64,000 nt of DNA, from the NCBI GenBank assembly GCA_025024175.1, contig QCXZ01000041.1, positions 5,327,786-5,391,785 on the forward strand. The letters run 5' to 3'. Below are positions 1 to 12,344 of this stretch, in pieces (within the stretch, counting starts at the first letter, position 1; each line of letters starts with the position of its first letter). The DNA is from Rhyzopertha dominica (Eukaryota; Arthropoda; Insecta; Coleoptera; Bostrichidae). The notes beneath the pieces were generated by a model. The model saw nothing but the letters and a program-made list of their open reading frames with translations. It made no database searches and had not been told where the DNA came from. The position numbers and the translations under genes are program-made.

Positions 1-1370
1 CCTTTTTACCTGTAGATGTCCACATCATTCTTACCAACTTTTTTTACTAGACCACTGCTCAAGGAAACGCGCGTAGCCTTATAGGTCGAGTTGCAAATAA
101 ATCAAAACGTTCCAGCATATTTGTCCGGCAATTTAACACGACCATCCCGCAGAACTGGTTATGTTCAGCCGCATGTCTGTTGGGTAATAATCCTCGTCTT
201 AAATGCGGATGTTGCAGGATTTATCTCGACATAAACTTTTTTCGTCGCACTGTAGAGCAAATAAATGCCTCTGTCATGAGCGAGTACTCTTTTCGATCCA
301 GTGGCTCCATAATATGCAAGGTCACGGTGGTGTCGTTGACACAATGTCACGTCCGGAGAACCGGAAGTCTCGCTACGGCATTTAAACTAACTGGTATTAT
401 GTTCGTTAAAAGGGACAATCTGTTTTTGTAGCTCATGGAATCAAGTACAAATGTCGAGGAAGCAATTTTTACACTAGTCTAGTGATTTTCGAACCCTTTT
501 TGCTCATAGTCTCCTAGACGGAATTTAGTATTTTCTGAGTGACCATTTGGATGTATGTGTTCCTGAAACGGTCCTGACCATCGATACCTCATAGTATTTG
601 ATAGTGGGAGCAATATTTTGTAACCAAACCGAGACATTTTTATAGTTTTATACCTGAAGGTAGTTTTATACACGCTTTTATAGTGTAACGATGAAATCAA
701 AATGTTGTTAGTGCTAGTTCTCACTGATTGGTGCCAATTTATTGTGTTGTTATTATAGTTCTGTTAATTTATATACTGTGCCATATACTGTATATACAGC
801 GTGTTCGTGAATCTGTTGATGGCTTAGATACATATTTATTACTTAGTTCCATTTATTTATTTGAACATATATATTTACGCTTGTTTGTTTAATTGCATCG
901 TCATGTAAGGAAGTCGGAAATAAAACAGAAACAAACCTATACTTGTTATTTTTATTGGTCATCGTAATACTACCAATGATGGAACTACAATTTATATTAG
1001 TTGAAGTTTACGAATCTTTTGATGAAAAAATAAAAGAAGAAAAGATACTCATTAATTTGTTGGAAAGCAAAAGATGTGTAATAAATAAATCGACTTTTTT
1101 GAGTACTGGTACAGCAATTTAGTTAACAATATGCCCTCCAAGTAAACCACTAAGTGTACCCTAATTTTATCACAGAAAAATAAGCAAAAATCTCTTTGCC
1201 CATTTTTAAAAACGCTATTTTGGATTGATTTTGTTAACGGTCCTTTAAAAAAAATATTATTGCACTAAAGCTTCAGATTATTGTGTCCTCAGGACCTTCT
1301 ATGAGATATGTTACCACATTAATCCTCTATTTACAATGAATTTTAGGACACAGTCGATGAGTACTTGGAG
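1..1370. other. unassigned DNA, no gene seen
   Basis: Short open frames occur near 165-440 and 479-724, but none has a recognisable domain or splice context. The stretch is AT-rich and looks like intergenic or intronic DNA. It may hold decayed repeats that cannot be named by eye. Confidence 0.5.
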
Positions 1371-2225
1371 TTAGTGTTGGGTGATACATCAAAATGTATC
1401 GATATTCGGCATCGATACGTATCGCAATACTGTATATCGATACACGTATCCTACTGGTTTTTGAGTATCGATATTCGTAGTATCGGATAAATATCGATCC
1501 AGGAAATAGCAAATCGATATAAACTGAATTAAAACACTTCTTGTTTTAAATAACTTACATCACTGTATCTAATAACCTTTTTATTCTTCATCTTCATCAG
1601 TTACTAGTGCATCATGTTAAACATATCAATAATTTGTCACCATGCAAGGACAGCGAATTAAATTAAATTGTTAGTTTGCGTTTATTTGGACATATTTGTC
1701 AAAAAAAGGGTTGACGGCATTTGAGGATTTATTACGAGAATTAATCCAACCAACACAAACAAAATTCACCTGATTTTTTATGTTGCAACTGTATTACTAA
1801 TTATAAAAAAGTGAACATGCACATACCTTGATAAGAGGTAAGCCATTTTCACGCTCACGATTTCTTATGAGAATCCAATTATAAACACAAATAAGAGCCT
1901 CCAATAAATTATTTATACGGGCACAACACACACAACACAACAAGAGTTCATATTGCGTTAAGGATATACTTTTAATTATCAAAACCGTAATCATGCTATA
2001 TAGTTTGGCAGAGTAGGTATAAAAAATATAATACTATAATATAGTAAACCATTGCCACTTTTTCCGCAATTTTAATGGAAGATAACGAGGATATGGTTGG
2101 TAGAAAATAAATGATTCGATACCACTCTGATTGGTATCGATCCAGCAAAATATCGCAACACCAAGTATCGATGCAAAATATCGGGTATCGAAAGCAAAAG
2201 TATCGATACGTATCGCCCACAATCT
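1371..2225. mobile_element. non-autonomous hAT-like element with TATCGATA-rich ends
   Basis: The left part (1371-1510) and right part (2110-2225) are in opposite orientation and both are crowded with TATCGATA-type motifs. The outer tips read roughly TAGTGTTGGGTGATAC on the left and GTATCGCCCACAAT on the right, so they are imperfect inverted repeats. The TGTTGGG tip and the many subterminal repeats are typical of hAT transposons. The middle (1511-2105) shows no transposase. No clear 8-bp target duplication is visible, so the copy is old or the ends are not exactly placed. Family assignment is inference. Confidence 0.5.
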
Positions 2226-2274
2226 CCTCAGGCTCCGCAAATGGTACTCCAAAAAACCACTGTTTTTTTTATTC

Positions 2275-2735
2275 AAAAGTGCTAGACATTCGCGTTGAAT
2301 ATGGTAGGGAGTTTATAACCTTCCATACACTTCCGACATTTAGCATCATTTGTTACAGTAATTCTAGAAAATTGCGTCTTTACTGCATATTAGACAAATT
2401 TCTCGACTACAAGAATGAAGAAAATATTGATATTATTGCGTACGCTGATGACATAGCAGTCATTATAAAAACAAAACTCTGGAATAATTTAAAAGAAAAT
2501 ATTCTGCACATAGTGTCGGAAGTCTGCAATTTTGCATAATCCTAAAAGCTAATTGTCTCCGACAAGAAAACGAAGCTAATGGTATTGAAATCACCAAAAA
2601 GAATGCACCATAGAGATCTGCATGTCAAAATCAACAAAACAAAGGTTGATATTATCGAAGAATTTCGTTACTTAGGGGTTGAAGTGGCTTCCTATTTGGA
2701 AAGCAATCTGTCTTCATTCGTGTTCATTCGTCTTA
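2275..2735 (+). pseudogene. R1-like non-LTR reverse transcriptase fragment
   Basis: Around 2440-2455 the frame reads AYADDIAVII, the catalytic YADD box of a reverse transcriptase palm. After a stop and small gap the homologous thumb region follows: a VSDKKTKLMVL segment, then FRYLGVEV near 2660-2685, which are typical of R1-clade LINE ORF2 proteins. Upstream fingers and downstream RNase H are missing. The piece begins right beside the right end of the hAT-like element. It is a dead 5'- and 3'-truncated LINE copy; clade naming is from motif memory only. Confidence 0.6.
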
Positions 2736-3282
2736 TAATGACCCAAGGAGGTAGGAATATTCCTTCCTCCTCTTTGGTCTGTTCAATCACAGCTTGTTGA
2801 ATCTGGACAAAAATACATCAGAAACAGGTAGTTTCGAAAAAGCTGATGGTTTTACTAGTTTCTAGCTCTGACGNTCGTTTCGATCATAACGGTCATTTTG
2901 AAAGAACTTCACAGTTACATCCAAGCAATCAAGCTTGTTTCCAAGCTAGTTAACTATTTCAGGACGTTTCACAATGTGTGCGCCTTTGAAACAATTCAAT
3001 TTATGTCAGAAACTCCGGCAACAACGTTGGGCTCCGGTACTGGTCAATAAGAAGGTGCCAATCCTTCTCCACGACAACGCTAGCAGACTGCACGTCTCAA
3101 TGAGCATGTGACGTCGACTCCATTCTGAAAATGCCTCCATCGACTTCGTCGCATCTAGAAGTCTACCATAAACTCGTTTTTAGTCGGCAAATTATTTCGA
3201 TTAATATTGATAGTTTTTAAAAAGAAAAATACGAAATGATGTTATTTGTTGAGATTAGGTATTATCTTGGCATAATTACAAC
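2736..3282. other. unassigned DNA
   Basis: No open frame with recognisable content. One ambiguous base lies near 2873. Nothing else was seen between the LINE scrap and the mariner-type element. Confidence 0.4.
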
Positions 3283-4155
3283 ATACGAGAGTCATGTCTA
3301 AATTCCTGCACACAAAAAACAGCTCTCAAATGAAACATATATTTTAAAAAATTGCAATAATGTCGTTTAAAATATCTCCTTGCATATCCAAAAGATGTTG
3401 CCATCGTTTCGGCAGTAATGTAATGTCGTTAAATACGCCATTTTTGTGTTCCAAGTCAATAAATCGGGCTTAACGAAATTCTCTTTTTCACTGGAAGAAC
3501 GAAACGAAATCTGGGGGGACTCATGTCAGGACCGCAAGGGGGGTGTGGGAGAATTTCACAGCGTTCTTCTCCCAAACTCCTTTGACTGACACTGCTTTAT
3601 ATGATCAAACGTTATCGTGCAAGAGGATTACGTAACTGTCTTTCATATCTCGTCTACACTTTTGGAATCATGCATTTAAATTTTCTACAAAGAAGACAAA
3701 TACATTTGTCTTTTGGTATTTGCCTATTGCTTGGTTGTTCATGAGGTCTTCTTCCATTATGGTAGCCACAAGAGTTATCGGAAGTAGTATGTGGTGTCCA
3801 ACTCTGTGATCGTCTTTAGCACTAGTCCAACACGCTGGAACGCAGAAACGCTTACTCCATCCACACACGACTCCTGGGAAGCTTCTTCTAACGCACCGTG
3901 AATTTCGGCAACCGTTTTTTCGCGCAGTGTTTGAATTTTGATATGCGCACATTAATTCGCTACAGTGACGCGTTCCATTGCATCAAACTAGCCCCATTTA
4001 AGAATTTTTTACACATAAACGGAGTGAACTACCTGCATTCTATATATAGCTAAGTGATGTCTCAATGATAGACTTTTATAATTTGACAGCACTTGTTTTT
4101 TCACCATTGCCAGTTCAATGCCAGTTTGAGGGAGTTATGACAAGACTCTCGTATA
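3283..4155 (-). mobile_element. decayed Tc1/mariner-type element
   Basis: The left tip (about 3285) reads TACGAGAGTCATGTC. The right tip (about 4150), read on the minus strand, gives ATACGAGAGTCTTGTC, so they are ~20-bp imperfect inverted repeats. Between them the minus strand keeps scraps of a transposase: TVAEIHGALEEA near 3900, resembling a mariner N-terminal helix-turn-helix, a HDNV-like piece near 3630, and PKRWQHLLDMQGD near 3400, resembling a mariner C-terminus. Many stops and frameshifts separate them. The element is ~870 bp and cannot encode an active enzyme. Confidence 0.55.
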
Positions 4156-4539
4156 TATGTTATTAAGTTTTAAAAGCAGTTCAAAAACTTATTATTTATA
4201 TAGTTTTATTACATATAGAGTATTTTTCATTTTAAAAACGTACTAATTTTGCGGTGTAGATGAACGTGAGTGACGCTTTGCGGTCTTTTGTTTTTACTTT
4301 CAGTGACCGTTCTTTGACCATATTAAATTAATCTACTTTTTGTGTCAGCCGACATGTTTGCAGAAGAAGCTTACTTGCTTTTATTTTATTTTATTGTCAA
4401 AATTAATGTCAAAATTTCTTCTTTTTATGGTAATGATGGTTTATTAGCGGAAATCCAAAAACACCTAGTTATTTAGTGAAATAAAATGGATACCAGCTTT
4501 TGAAAAAGTAATTAATTTTTGGAAATAATAGATATAAAA

Positions 4540-4900
4540 ATTCCAAAAGTGGTCAGTTTTTAATTTTGAATAAAAAATACCTATTATTTACCTAGTTTAA
4601 AATTACTGACTAGATTCGGAAATTATACACGGCATAACCAAAATTACCTTTCTCCTTCCTTCTTAAAAATTTTTAATGGAGAGTCCCATCCTATGATGTA
4701 TAATTTGAAAGCTTGTTTCACCACATAATTAGTTTTACTTCTTTTCATTCATTTACGGGATAGAAGATTTTTCAACAAAAAGCAATATCTCGGCAGAATA
4801 TTTCTGGTCGATCTTTAACTAGAAAATCTAGAAAAAAGTAATCAGTGTTTAATTTTCAATAAAAGATCACAGATCTTGTTTATACTTAGTTAAAATTCTG
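4540..4900. repeat. fragment resembling the inverted repeat of the 17.6-kb DD41D element
   Basis: The stretch around 4665-4740 (ATTTTTAATGGA, then ATCATTTGAAAGCTTRTTTCAC-like text and ATTAGTTTTAC) follows the same order of words as 17800-17885 and, inverted, 19415-19500. I read it as an old, unplaced end of the same or a sister transposon family. No transposase is nearby. Confidence 0.4.
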
Positions 4901-4959
4901 TCTAGAGCCGGAACTCCGTCTCCGGAACTAAAAATCTCATAATTGCTTGTCATTTTCGA

Positions 4960-5220
4960 CTTCAATAGGAAATTATACCCCTCCCACACTATGGCCCTCA
5001 TCCCTAGGGGTATTTCTGGTATAAGGGCAGGGGATCACATCCGACCCTCGGTCACGTGGTGTAAACAGTAGAGGGGACCGCCGAAGAACTGACGATGACG
5101 CATTCAACCAGCGGCATACCCGTACAGTGCCGAAGAAAGGATGGTGTAAAAAACCGGCCGGCATAGAAAAACACATATCAGGGCACATATCGAACAGTGG
5201 GTTAACACTACAAGACATTT
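4960..5220. other. GC-rich segment of unknown origin
   Basis: About 250 bases are clearly richer in G+C than their surroundings and stay open on the minus strand for 81 codons, but the peptide has no domain I recognise. It could be the 3' part of a decayed retroelement or an exon of an unseen gene. No splice or promoter evidence supports a gene. Confidence 0.3.
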
Positions 5221-7855
5221 TTTGTTTATTCAGTGACAGATGTTTCCGGGAGTTGCGCTTGAATAAAATGGAGTGGTAAGTTCTGCGGTTTTTGCATTTT
5301 TCTTTGTTTGGGTTTGTTAATTTAAAAGTTGCGGTTGTGCTCGGAGAGATCGCTGAATGTTGATTTGATTTAATGTTGCTCCGTTTCAGCCTTCATTGTT
5401 TACCAAATAAATTAAGAAGTCAGGTTCATTCACACGTTATTTGGTGCTAATGAGCAGTTGTATGTTCCTAAATAAACACTTCTACATAATTTTTAATGAA
5501 CAAAAAGTTTTGTTCTCGAAATCTTATCCTCGTGTTCTTTATTGCTGTTTTTTCTACAATACCATAAAATATATTATAAGTTGGCCAACACAAAAAATTG
5601 ATTACAAATTACCCGGTTTGAATTTTATAAAAGTTTTATATAAGCCCTAAAATCTTTTCATCAATTCTGGATTCTCTTGTTTTGACTACGAACCAATCTA
5701 CTACGTTTTCAACACGCATAGTACGTAACAGAATTCGATCGGCGTCGTCGGCGTCGCGATGTTCTTTGTGTGCAGCTGAACAGGTGTTTTAGGGGAGTAA
5801 ACTACCCTAGTTGTTGATGCATTTGTATATAATTATCTAAGCAAGCAGCAGGGGGTTCCCACATGCTCGTGACGATGTTATGTTATTACATAGGAACGCT
5901 TTTCTGTTGCAAAGCTGTTTTTTCCTTATGATGGGTTGGCCAGAAGTAGAGTAAACATTTTGAGCACATAGTTGATAGATGTCAAACAATCTTGTTGTTT
6001 TATTGAATGTAGTCAAAGAATAATGACAGTGAAGATTTATGCAAGCGTCTAAACAACATTTTCGAAATTTTCATTCCAATTTTAGTGTTCAGTATCTACA
6101 GGGTGTTTAAACGAGGGTGCGCGTTTCGCAGGTAAAATCCCTAGTGCATCAAATGTTTTCGGAATTAATTTGATTAACAATTTGCTACTCTTTAAACAAA
6201 TGGTTTAGAAACGAGAGTTTTGTGTCTTGCGTTAATGATTTTAAACAACAATTTATTATAGAAAGAATATCGATTATTTTTATTATTTTAATCTGATAGG
6301 TAATACTGTTTCTCATGATGCGTTATGTAACCATGTCGGGGTTCAAAATACTTTTTTTCGTGAAACCTTGAAAAATGAAAAAAAAATTGAGACACCTTTA
6401 ATAAACAGCTAAACCCTTCGTTGTAATAAAACCGGTTTAAATATCTTCAGGTTAGAAGACTGAAACTTGTAGAAATCTTTTCCAAAGGACTATCTGTTGT
6501 AGTTAGTGTAGCGCAGTTAACATACAACTGCGGCACTTTAGCTGCCTTAGCAACCCCCATGTTGCTAATAGGCGCATAGGGGTGTATAATTTACGATTGA
6601 GTCGGAGATTTACGTCCGTCTAAAAATAGCGTTCGGATTTGAATTGCAAAACTCGAATGTCAAACGCAACAAAAAAAATTAGAAAGTCCGTGTGGGTTTT
6701 TTCGTGTACCCACTTCAAAACGAGACGATCGACAAGTGAAATAGGCAATTAGTTAACCAATAAAACTCGTTTTATTGCTTGCCAGACATGGTCTGACAAA
6801 ACCCAGACGCAAGGTTCTCTTTGCACACCATTCATTCAGAATGGTCAGTTCTCATGTAAATCATTTACGATCCGGAATGTTATTATAGTTGTGACACGCA
6901 TCTCGTTAATGTTCATAACGTTTTTATGATCTACAGATAATTTCGTTTTTACGCAGACAACTCCTTATTCATCCAAAATTTAGTGAACCCTATTGTATAA
7001 TAATAGCTACCATCTTATGCATTTTAGTTTTCAATTTTAGTTGGAGTCGTATTCCGCGAGTTGTTTTCCGTTTTAGATGAGTCTACTTGCATATACCTAC
7101 ATTTTCTCCAGCCTCTACACGAGTTTATCTCCCCAAATCATGATATCTATTTTTTTTGTATTTTATTTATTATTTTCTCTTATTCATACAGTAAGCAAAG
7201 TAGACCCTGAAGTGGAAATTTTTCGAGATATTCGGTCACAAAGTTATATCAAGCATATCAGGGTTCTATAATTTTTTACTTAATCAAGCATTACAAGAAG
7301 ATTTAGGGCCAAATTTATTGAAATCAACAAGAACAAACAAGTACCTACAAGAAATTGTAAGAATTAGGGTTCTGCACAAACAATAAATAACTTAAGCATG
7401 CAGGTGCGTAAAACATCAAGGTAAACGTGTCGTCCAAGCATTTTGGTCAATATTCTATACGCCTCTGAAGATTCTGGAGGTTACCAAGAAAATCGATTGG
7501 AAATGTTCGTATTTTTTTAGGAACGGGGCGAGATTAGAAGATCTAGCAGGTCATTCGATAGTTTCCCTGCGACCAATCCATTGTTTACTTCATCAAGTGC
7601 TAGTATCTGTCTTCTGGACTTCCAATTCCTATACCGTCTCAAACAGATCTGTTCTTGATTAATACAGTCAAAATTCATTAATCACTGATTGCCAAAAAAT
7701 ATTTTAGCAAAAATTACAAGTCTTCAGTGCTTTTGACGAAAGCTACATATATTTTGAAGTAAACTGAACTCATTATTCATTTAGTTTATTTTACATTTGT
7801 TTTACGTTTTTTATCTTCTGCTGAGAGGCTTAGCTAACTAAACTATCTTTAGTTC
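5221..7855. other. unassigned AT-rich DNA
   Basis: No gene-like open frame was found. The hydrophobic frame at 7077-7271 is short, has no homology I can recall and is not flanked by good splice sites. The only structured piece is a transposon-end-like motif near 6098. Confidence 0.4.
6098..6120 (+). repeat. isolated mariner-type end motif
   Basis: The word TACAGGGTGTTTAAAC matches the TACAGGGTGnTT tips of the DD41D elements found at 17.6 and 31.8 kb. No facing partner end is visible within 3 kb, so it is a solo end or chance match. Confidence 0.3.
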
Positions 7856-8040
7856 TCTTTTATCTGTTCATAATTTGGTTGAGTGGAAGAGCAGGTGCTG
7901 CCCTTCTTTGGGCGGCGACCGAAATCCGCTATTTCGTTAGTGTAAGATAACAAATTTGTTTCCGTTTCATTTTTTTGTCTTTCTGATAAATTGGTACACT
8001 ACGAATAAAGACAACTTATTATTATTATTATTATAAATAA
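7856..8040 (+). mobile_element. LINE 3' end with (TTA)n tail
   Basis: A short GC-richer stretch around 7890-7945 is followed by AATAAAGACAACTTATTATT and a run of ATT triplets ending near 8036. The same layout, an AATAAA-like word then (ATT)n, closes the LINEs at 24.25 and 27.05 kb on the opposite strand. I take this as the 3' tail of a truncated LINE; no reverse transcriptase is left. Confidence 0.4.
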
Positions 8041-8224
8041 ATAAGCAGATGGAAGACGCACACAGAGAGCAATTTGTGAATGAGATAATACGTGTAAACT
8101 TGAAATCATCCATAGTTTACGGACTTCCGAGACATGCCCACAATTTTTGCATGAAACTTTAAACGCAACTGCCTAAACCTAAAGTGCTACAAACGCCACG
8201 AACTGTATGGTATAAATAAATCAC

Positions 8225-8530
8225 GCCGGAGAGCATTCCTCCGGAAAGTTGACCATTCCGCTCAACCTTTTCCACTTGGTCTGACAGGTTTTGCCACGCA
8301 TGTTTAATCGTCAGCTAACGGGGATCGCAATAAAAATAGAGTGTATCGCTTTTGCGAAAAGGGTAGAGTGAACCCGGAGGGGTCAAGTGGAAGAGACTGC
8401 CTGGCGCTGGGCGTCCTTTTCCGCAACTGGTGGCGCCCACGGCGTCGCAGGATAACGCGCGCTGTTGCCAGATTCCGGAGGTGTTCTTGAAACTTGGGTA
8501 TTTCGTGGGGCATTTGCTGGTTTCTTGTCT
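8225..8530. other. GC-rich island, unassigned
   Basis: About 300 bases with many CG dinucleotides stand out from the AT-rich background. The minus strand stays open for 77 codons with an arginine-rich, low-information peptide. A CAATAAAAATAG stretch lies inside. It could be a promoter with first exon of a transcript or a degraded repeat; the sequence does not decide. Confidence 0.25.
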
Positions 8531-10465
8531 TAATCATTGAATATTTAAATTCTTGTCAATGACATGGAAACCTAGACAACTGGTTGTGGTGCAGATTAAA
8601 TAGTATTTTGTTTTCCAGAGCGATCTCAGCTGACATCAGTCAGCAATCATCTATTATCAATATAAACGTAGCATGGATTTGTCTTAAATGCGCTTAAACA
8701 GCATTATTGTATGTGTTTTTCAAAGTTTTAAAACGATTACTACACAATACTTGCATCGTATCGGTTTGTTCTGTTGAATGCTGATTTATATTCTGTAAAG
8801 TCTGCAGCAACCAATAAATGGTGCTATTTTTTCACTCCGATCACATATTTTCCTTTTTGGACAAACGATCGTAGTAGAGAATCGTAGTCTTGCCTTAAAT
8901 CATCAACAGGATTTTCGACACAAAAGATTGAACATACGTACCTTATACTTTATTGCAAAATAATTAAATTAGCATGTTTGTGAAAATTTGAGACTAATTC
9001 TAATCAATTAATTTGTATCCAAATCGTTGTCCGGTATTTTTAAATAGTGATACTCGAGCTCGACCTAGAATTATCATCTCCTAGTAACAATAGTGTATAA
9101 GGCATAACACATAAGCTCACTGGGGCAGATTAGAAACAGTGGTGCACTTTCTTAAAGGCTTTTGAGACATCGTATTGTTTATCAAGTGTATCATGTAAGT
9201 AGTTATTAAATTTGTATCTCATCAAAAACGTAAAACGCAGTCCTTACATCAATAAAACTATAATCAACATTTTATATAAAAATTTATGATGGTAATAGTT
9301 AATCAGTGAAACGATACAGTTTAGAATTAGGGTAAATTTTAAGTTTTCTATCATAAAATTCAATAGTAGTTATTTATAATTTTTTATTTTTACTGATTAA
9401 GACCTACAAAATTGTCATCTTGAATCCCTAGAGGCATATTGAATTCGGTACGAAATAAAAGGAGGGAATAGTGCATCTGATTGTGTATTTGCTTACGTCT
9501 TTAAGAATTGAAAACTCCATTTTGTTGATCCACATTACACGACGTACGTTGTTTATTGTCCTTAAGATAGTAGGCGTTGAAGTAAAGTTTCCACAAAAAT
9601 GCTAATTATTTGTTATTTATCTATCAAACAAAGTGACATGAATTTTTTAGCTCCGTTTGTTATAAAGTTGTGCAAAGTTAAAATTGTAGCTCTCCAAAAG
9701 TTTCGGGAAGTGAAGAAAAAACGAGTTTCATTGTGTTATTAAATATTTGCAGAAGAAAGGTTTAATCGAGAATGATGCACTTTCATATCGGGTACTGAAA
9801 AATCGGTCACGACAGTTTCGATGTAGCAGAAAAACTTGCTGGAGGCTCGCAAACTGTGTGTATCTAAGGAAATGATAATCGTGTGTTCTACTTGATTTAA
9901 CAAGATCATCGGTTAACCACTAGGCGTTTATCAGAAATAAAATGGTACCGTAAAACGGGGATATATTTTTAACAGATATTTACTCCTATTTTCCTAATTT
10001 TTAGGAATATCGATGTGAAAAAATATAACTGTACCGACTTAACTAACACCTAACCAACCATACATTGAAATTTAATCCCTTTTCTGTAAATTTCGGAACA
10101 AATAATTTATATGGTGACAAAGTTACCAGGTATCAGGGGTTAGTTTGTCACCACTATACAAACGAAGGTATTAGAAGTGCTATTGCGAACAGTGACAAAG
10201 TAACCCTATTGCCGAAAGCAAAATTAATCCTTGGAAGAAAAGAATTATCCTTTTGTGGTGATAAAGAACACGTTTTTTTTAACTCTGAAATAATCTCATT
10301 TTGCTACAGATAATAAAAGCTTAGTAAAACAAAACATTTTAATTCTTAAAACAAAATAACGTTTCTAGTTATCAAGTAACATCTGGTATACATAGATAAA
10401 GCATTTGTTCTCAAAAATATAATACGTTTTATAATAAAATAACATCATATAAAATCAAAACCTTT
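8531..10465. other. unassigned AT-rich DNA
   Basis: Nothing gene-like was recognised. The 82-codon open frame at 10065-10313 has no recognisable domain. Confidence 0.4.
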
Positions 10466-10469
10466 TCTT

Positions 10470-12240
10470 TATAAAAATATGTAAGCCAATTGGCTAATCA
10501 AACTGATTCTATAAATTCTGTAAAACAACACATTAAGCACAGCCCATTGGCTTCCGAAAGCACTATTCCGGAAAACATTAGTCGCTTCCATCGGTTTTAA
10601 ATGGCCCTTCAATAGAGTCGTCGTCACATTTAGGGCAAATGTAAAAATGATTTTTGTTATCTTCATTGAAGAAACCGCATATCCATTAAGAACATTTGGC
10701 CTCCATAATTTGCCCACTTTATACGGCGAATTCCACATTTACTGGATTCTTGTCTCCGTCTTAAATTCTTTTTTGTGATTGCACCTGGCGAGGGAGTTTC
10801 TTGAGTCCCTTTCCTTTTTCCACGGTTTTGCTTGTTACACAGAGAAAGGCTTGTTGCTCTAAACCCGGAAATTGAATGCTGGCTAACGGTGCCCAAAATT
10901 TTATTCCACGGTCTATTTGTTTTTAATTTATTCAAATTCAAAAAGGAAACCCTAATTTTTTAATCACATAGAAGTTACGTAACAAAAAATATACTACCAA
11001 AGTCACAATCGTATTCACAGTTAGCTAAATGTTATTATAATTAAACATTTTTGCATTATAGCCTACTTGTAGTACATGTATTATTCTAATTGTCTTTTAA
11101 ACAATGTATGTAATTGCATGTTTTGATGCTTTGCGCTAAACTATTGAATTACCTTATACATTTAAAAATAATGAGTTCATTACTTTTTTGTAATTTGTTC
11201 TTTTAATATGAATATCATTATTTGTACGAGTATTATGATCACGTACCTCACAATTATATTTAATAAAACATCTAAATAGCATGGAGTTAATTCTTTAACT
11301 GTCTTAAAAATAAAAACCATCGCAAAAAGTTCCAATCGTACATTCGCATTTTGCCATTGTAAAACTTCCAACGTGGATAATACGGGGGTGTACCCGTTTA
11401 GTTTCAAAATTAACCGCATATTCCTATTCTGCAGTTTCTGGATAGCGAGATTTTTTTTCTCCAGGCGTCAAGAATTCCTCTCCACTCTTTTTTCATAGGT
11501 CCAAAGACTGCCACGCCCAGGAACTGCATTTTTGTGTTTGCTGGGAATGGTGCCATGCAGATATCATGTTCCTCATCATCTATTTTGGTATAAATTGTTG
11601 GTTTTATACACCACCATTGGCAACGCCAAGCCGCATACCAAAGTCCTAGTAAAATTCTTTGAATAATTCTGAACTCGTTCGAACCTTTTACGGTTTCTGG
11701 GAACGAGACTTTTTTGGAACCCGTATCGTCGGTTACACACGTTTCATCGTAGTTGGAAATATGGGCTCCAGTGGATTCTTTCAGCGCTGCAGACCTTCTT
11801 ACATCGTCTTGATCAACACTTGCCCTTTGCTTTTGATGAAGGAGGCAATCATGCTCGCCAGTAGTGTTGTCACTGAGAATAGGGATGTTAGTACTTTTTT
11901 TTATTTCTTTAGCGCCGCCTTAATATCTAAGCGTGTGAGCGGGAATCCCCAGTCGGCTACTTGTCTCGTGATCTCTTCCTGGCCGTTTAGGATGGTTTGG
12001 CAGGCTTACAGATCCCAGATGCCTTCCAAGGCATCTATTGACTATCGTGGAACGTGGTATTCCATACGTTTCGGCTGCTTATTTCTTGCTCATTCCAACC
12101 CGAACCGCATCCACCGCTTGCTCCAATCCAAGTATAATCGCGGTACCTCCTGCTACCTGGGATCCCTTCGTGGGTACGCATGACTGTAATGATGTTCACG
12201 TAATGGTAACAAAACGTAAGCGCAATGTTCGCCACACCGA
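10470..12240 (-). pseudogene. pogo-like (DDE_1) transposase pseudogene
   Basis: Reading from 12240 downwards the minus strand gives pieces of a pogo-superfamily transposase in the right order: YGIPRSTIVNRCLGRHLG (helix-turn-helix region, ~12080), then EITRQVADWGFPLTRLDI (~11960), NYDET (~11760), and VAVFGPMKKEWRGIL (~11500), which matches the conserved C-terminal part of the DDE domain. Further on (10960-10700) come ISGFRATSL, a linker motif after the DDE domain, and a cysteine-rich tail with ICPKCD. Stops and frameshifts interrupt it, and ~450 bases at 10960-11440 without recognisable coding look inserted or eroded. Such proteins cut and paste their own DNA in the nucleus; this copy is dead. 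Confidence 0.65.
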
Positions 12241-12344
12241 CGCAACAAAACCTCAGATAAACTAATTAAATTTTGTTGCTAAGCACTGGATGACAAAGTA
12301 TCTCCGTTTTACAGTAACAAAGCAACAATAATAAATGCCTTCTT

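Noticed and set aside
11659..12265. Plus-strand frames of 174 and 75 codons
   Set aside because: They are antisense to the pogo-like transposase motifs.
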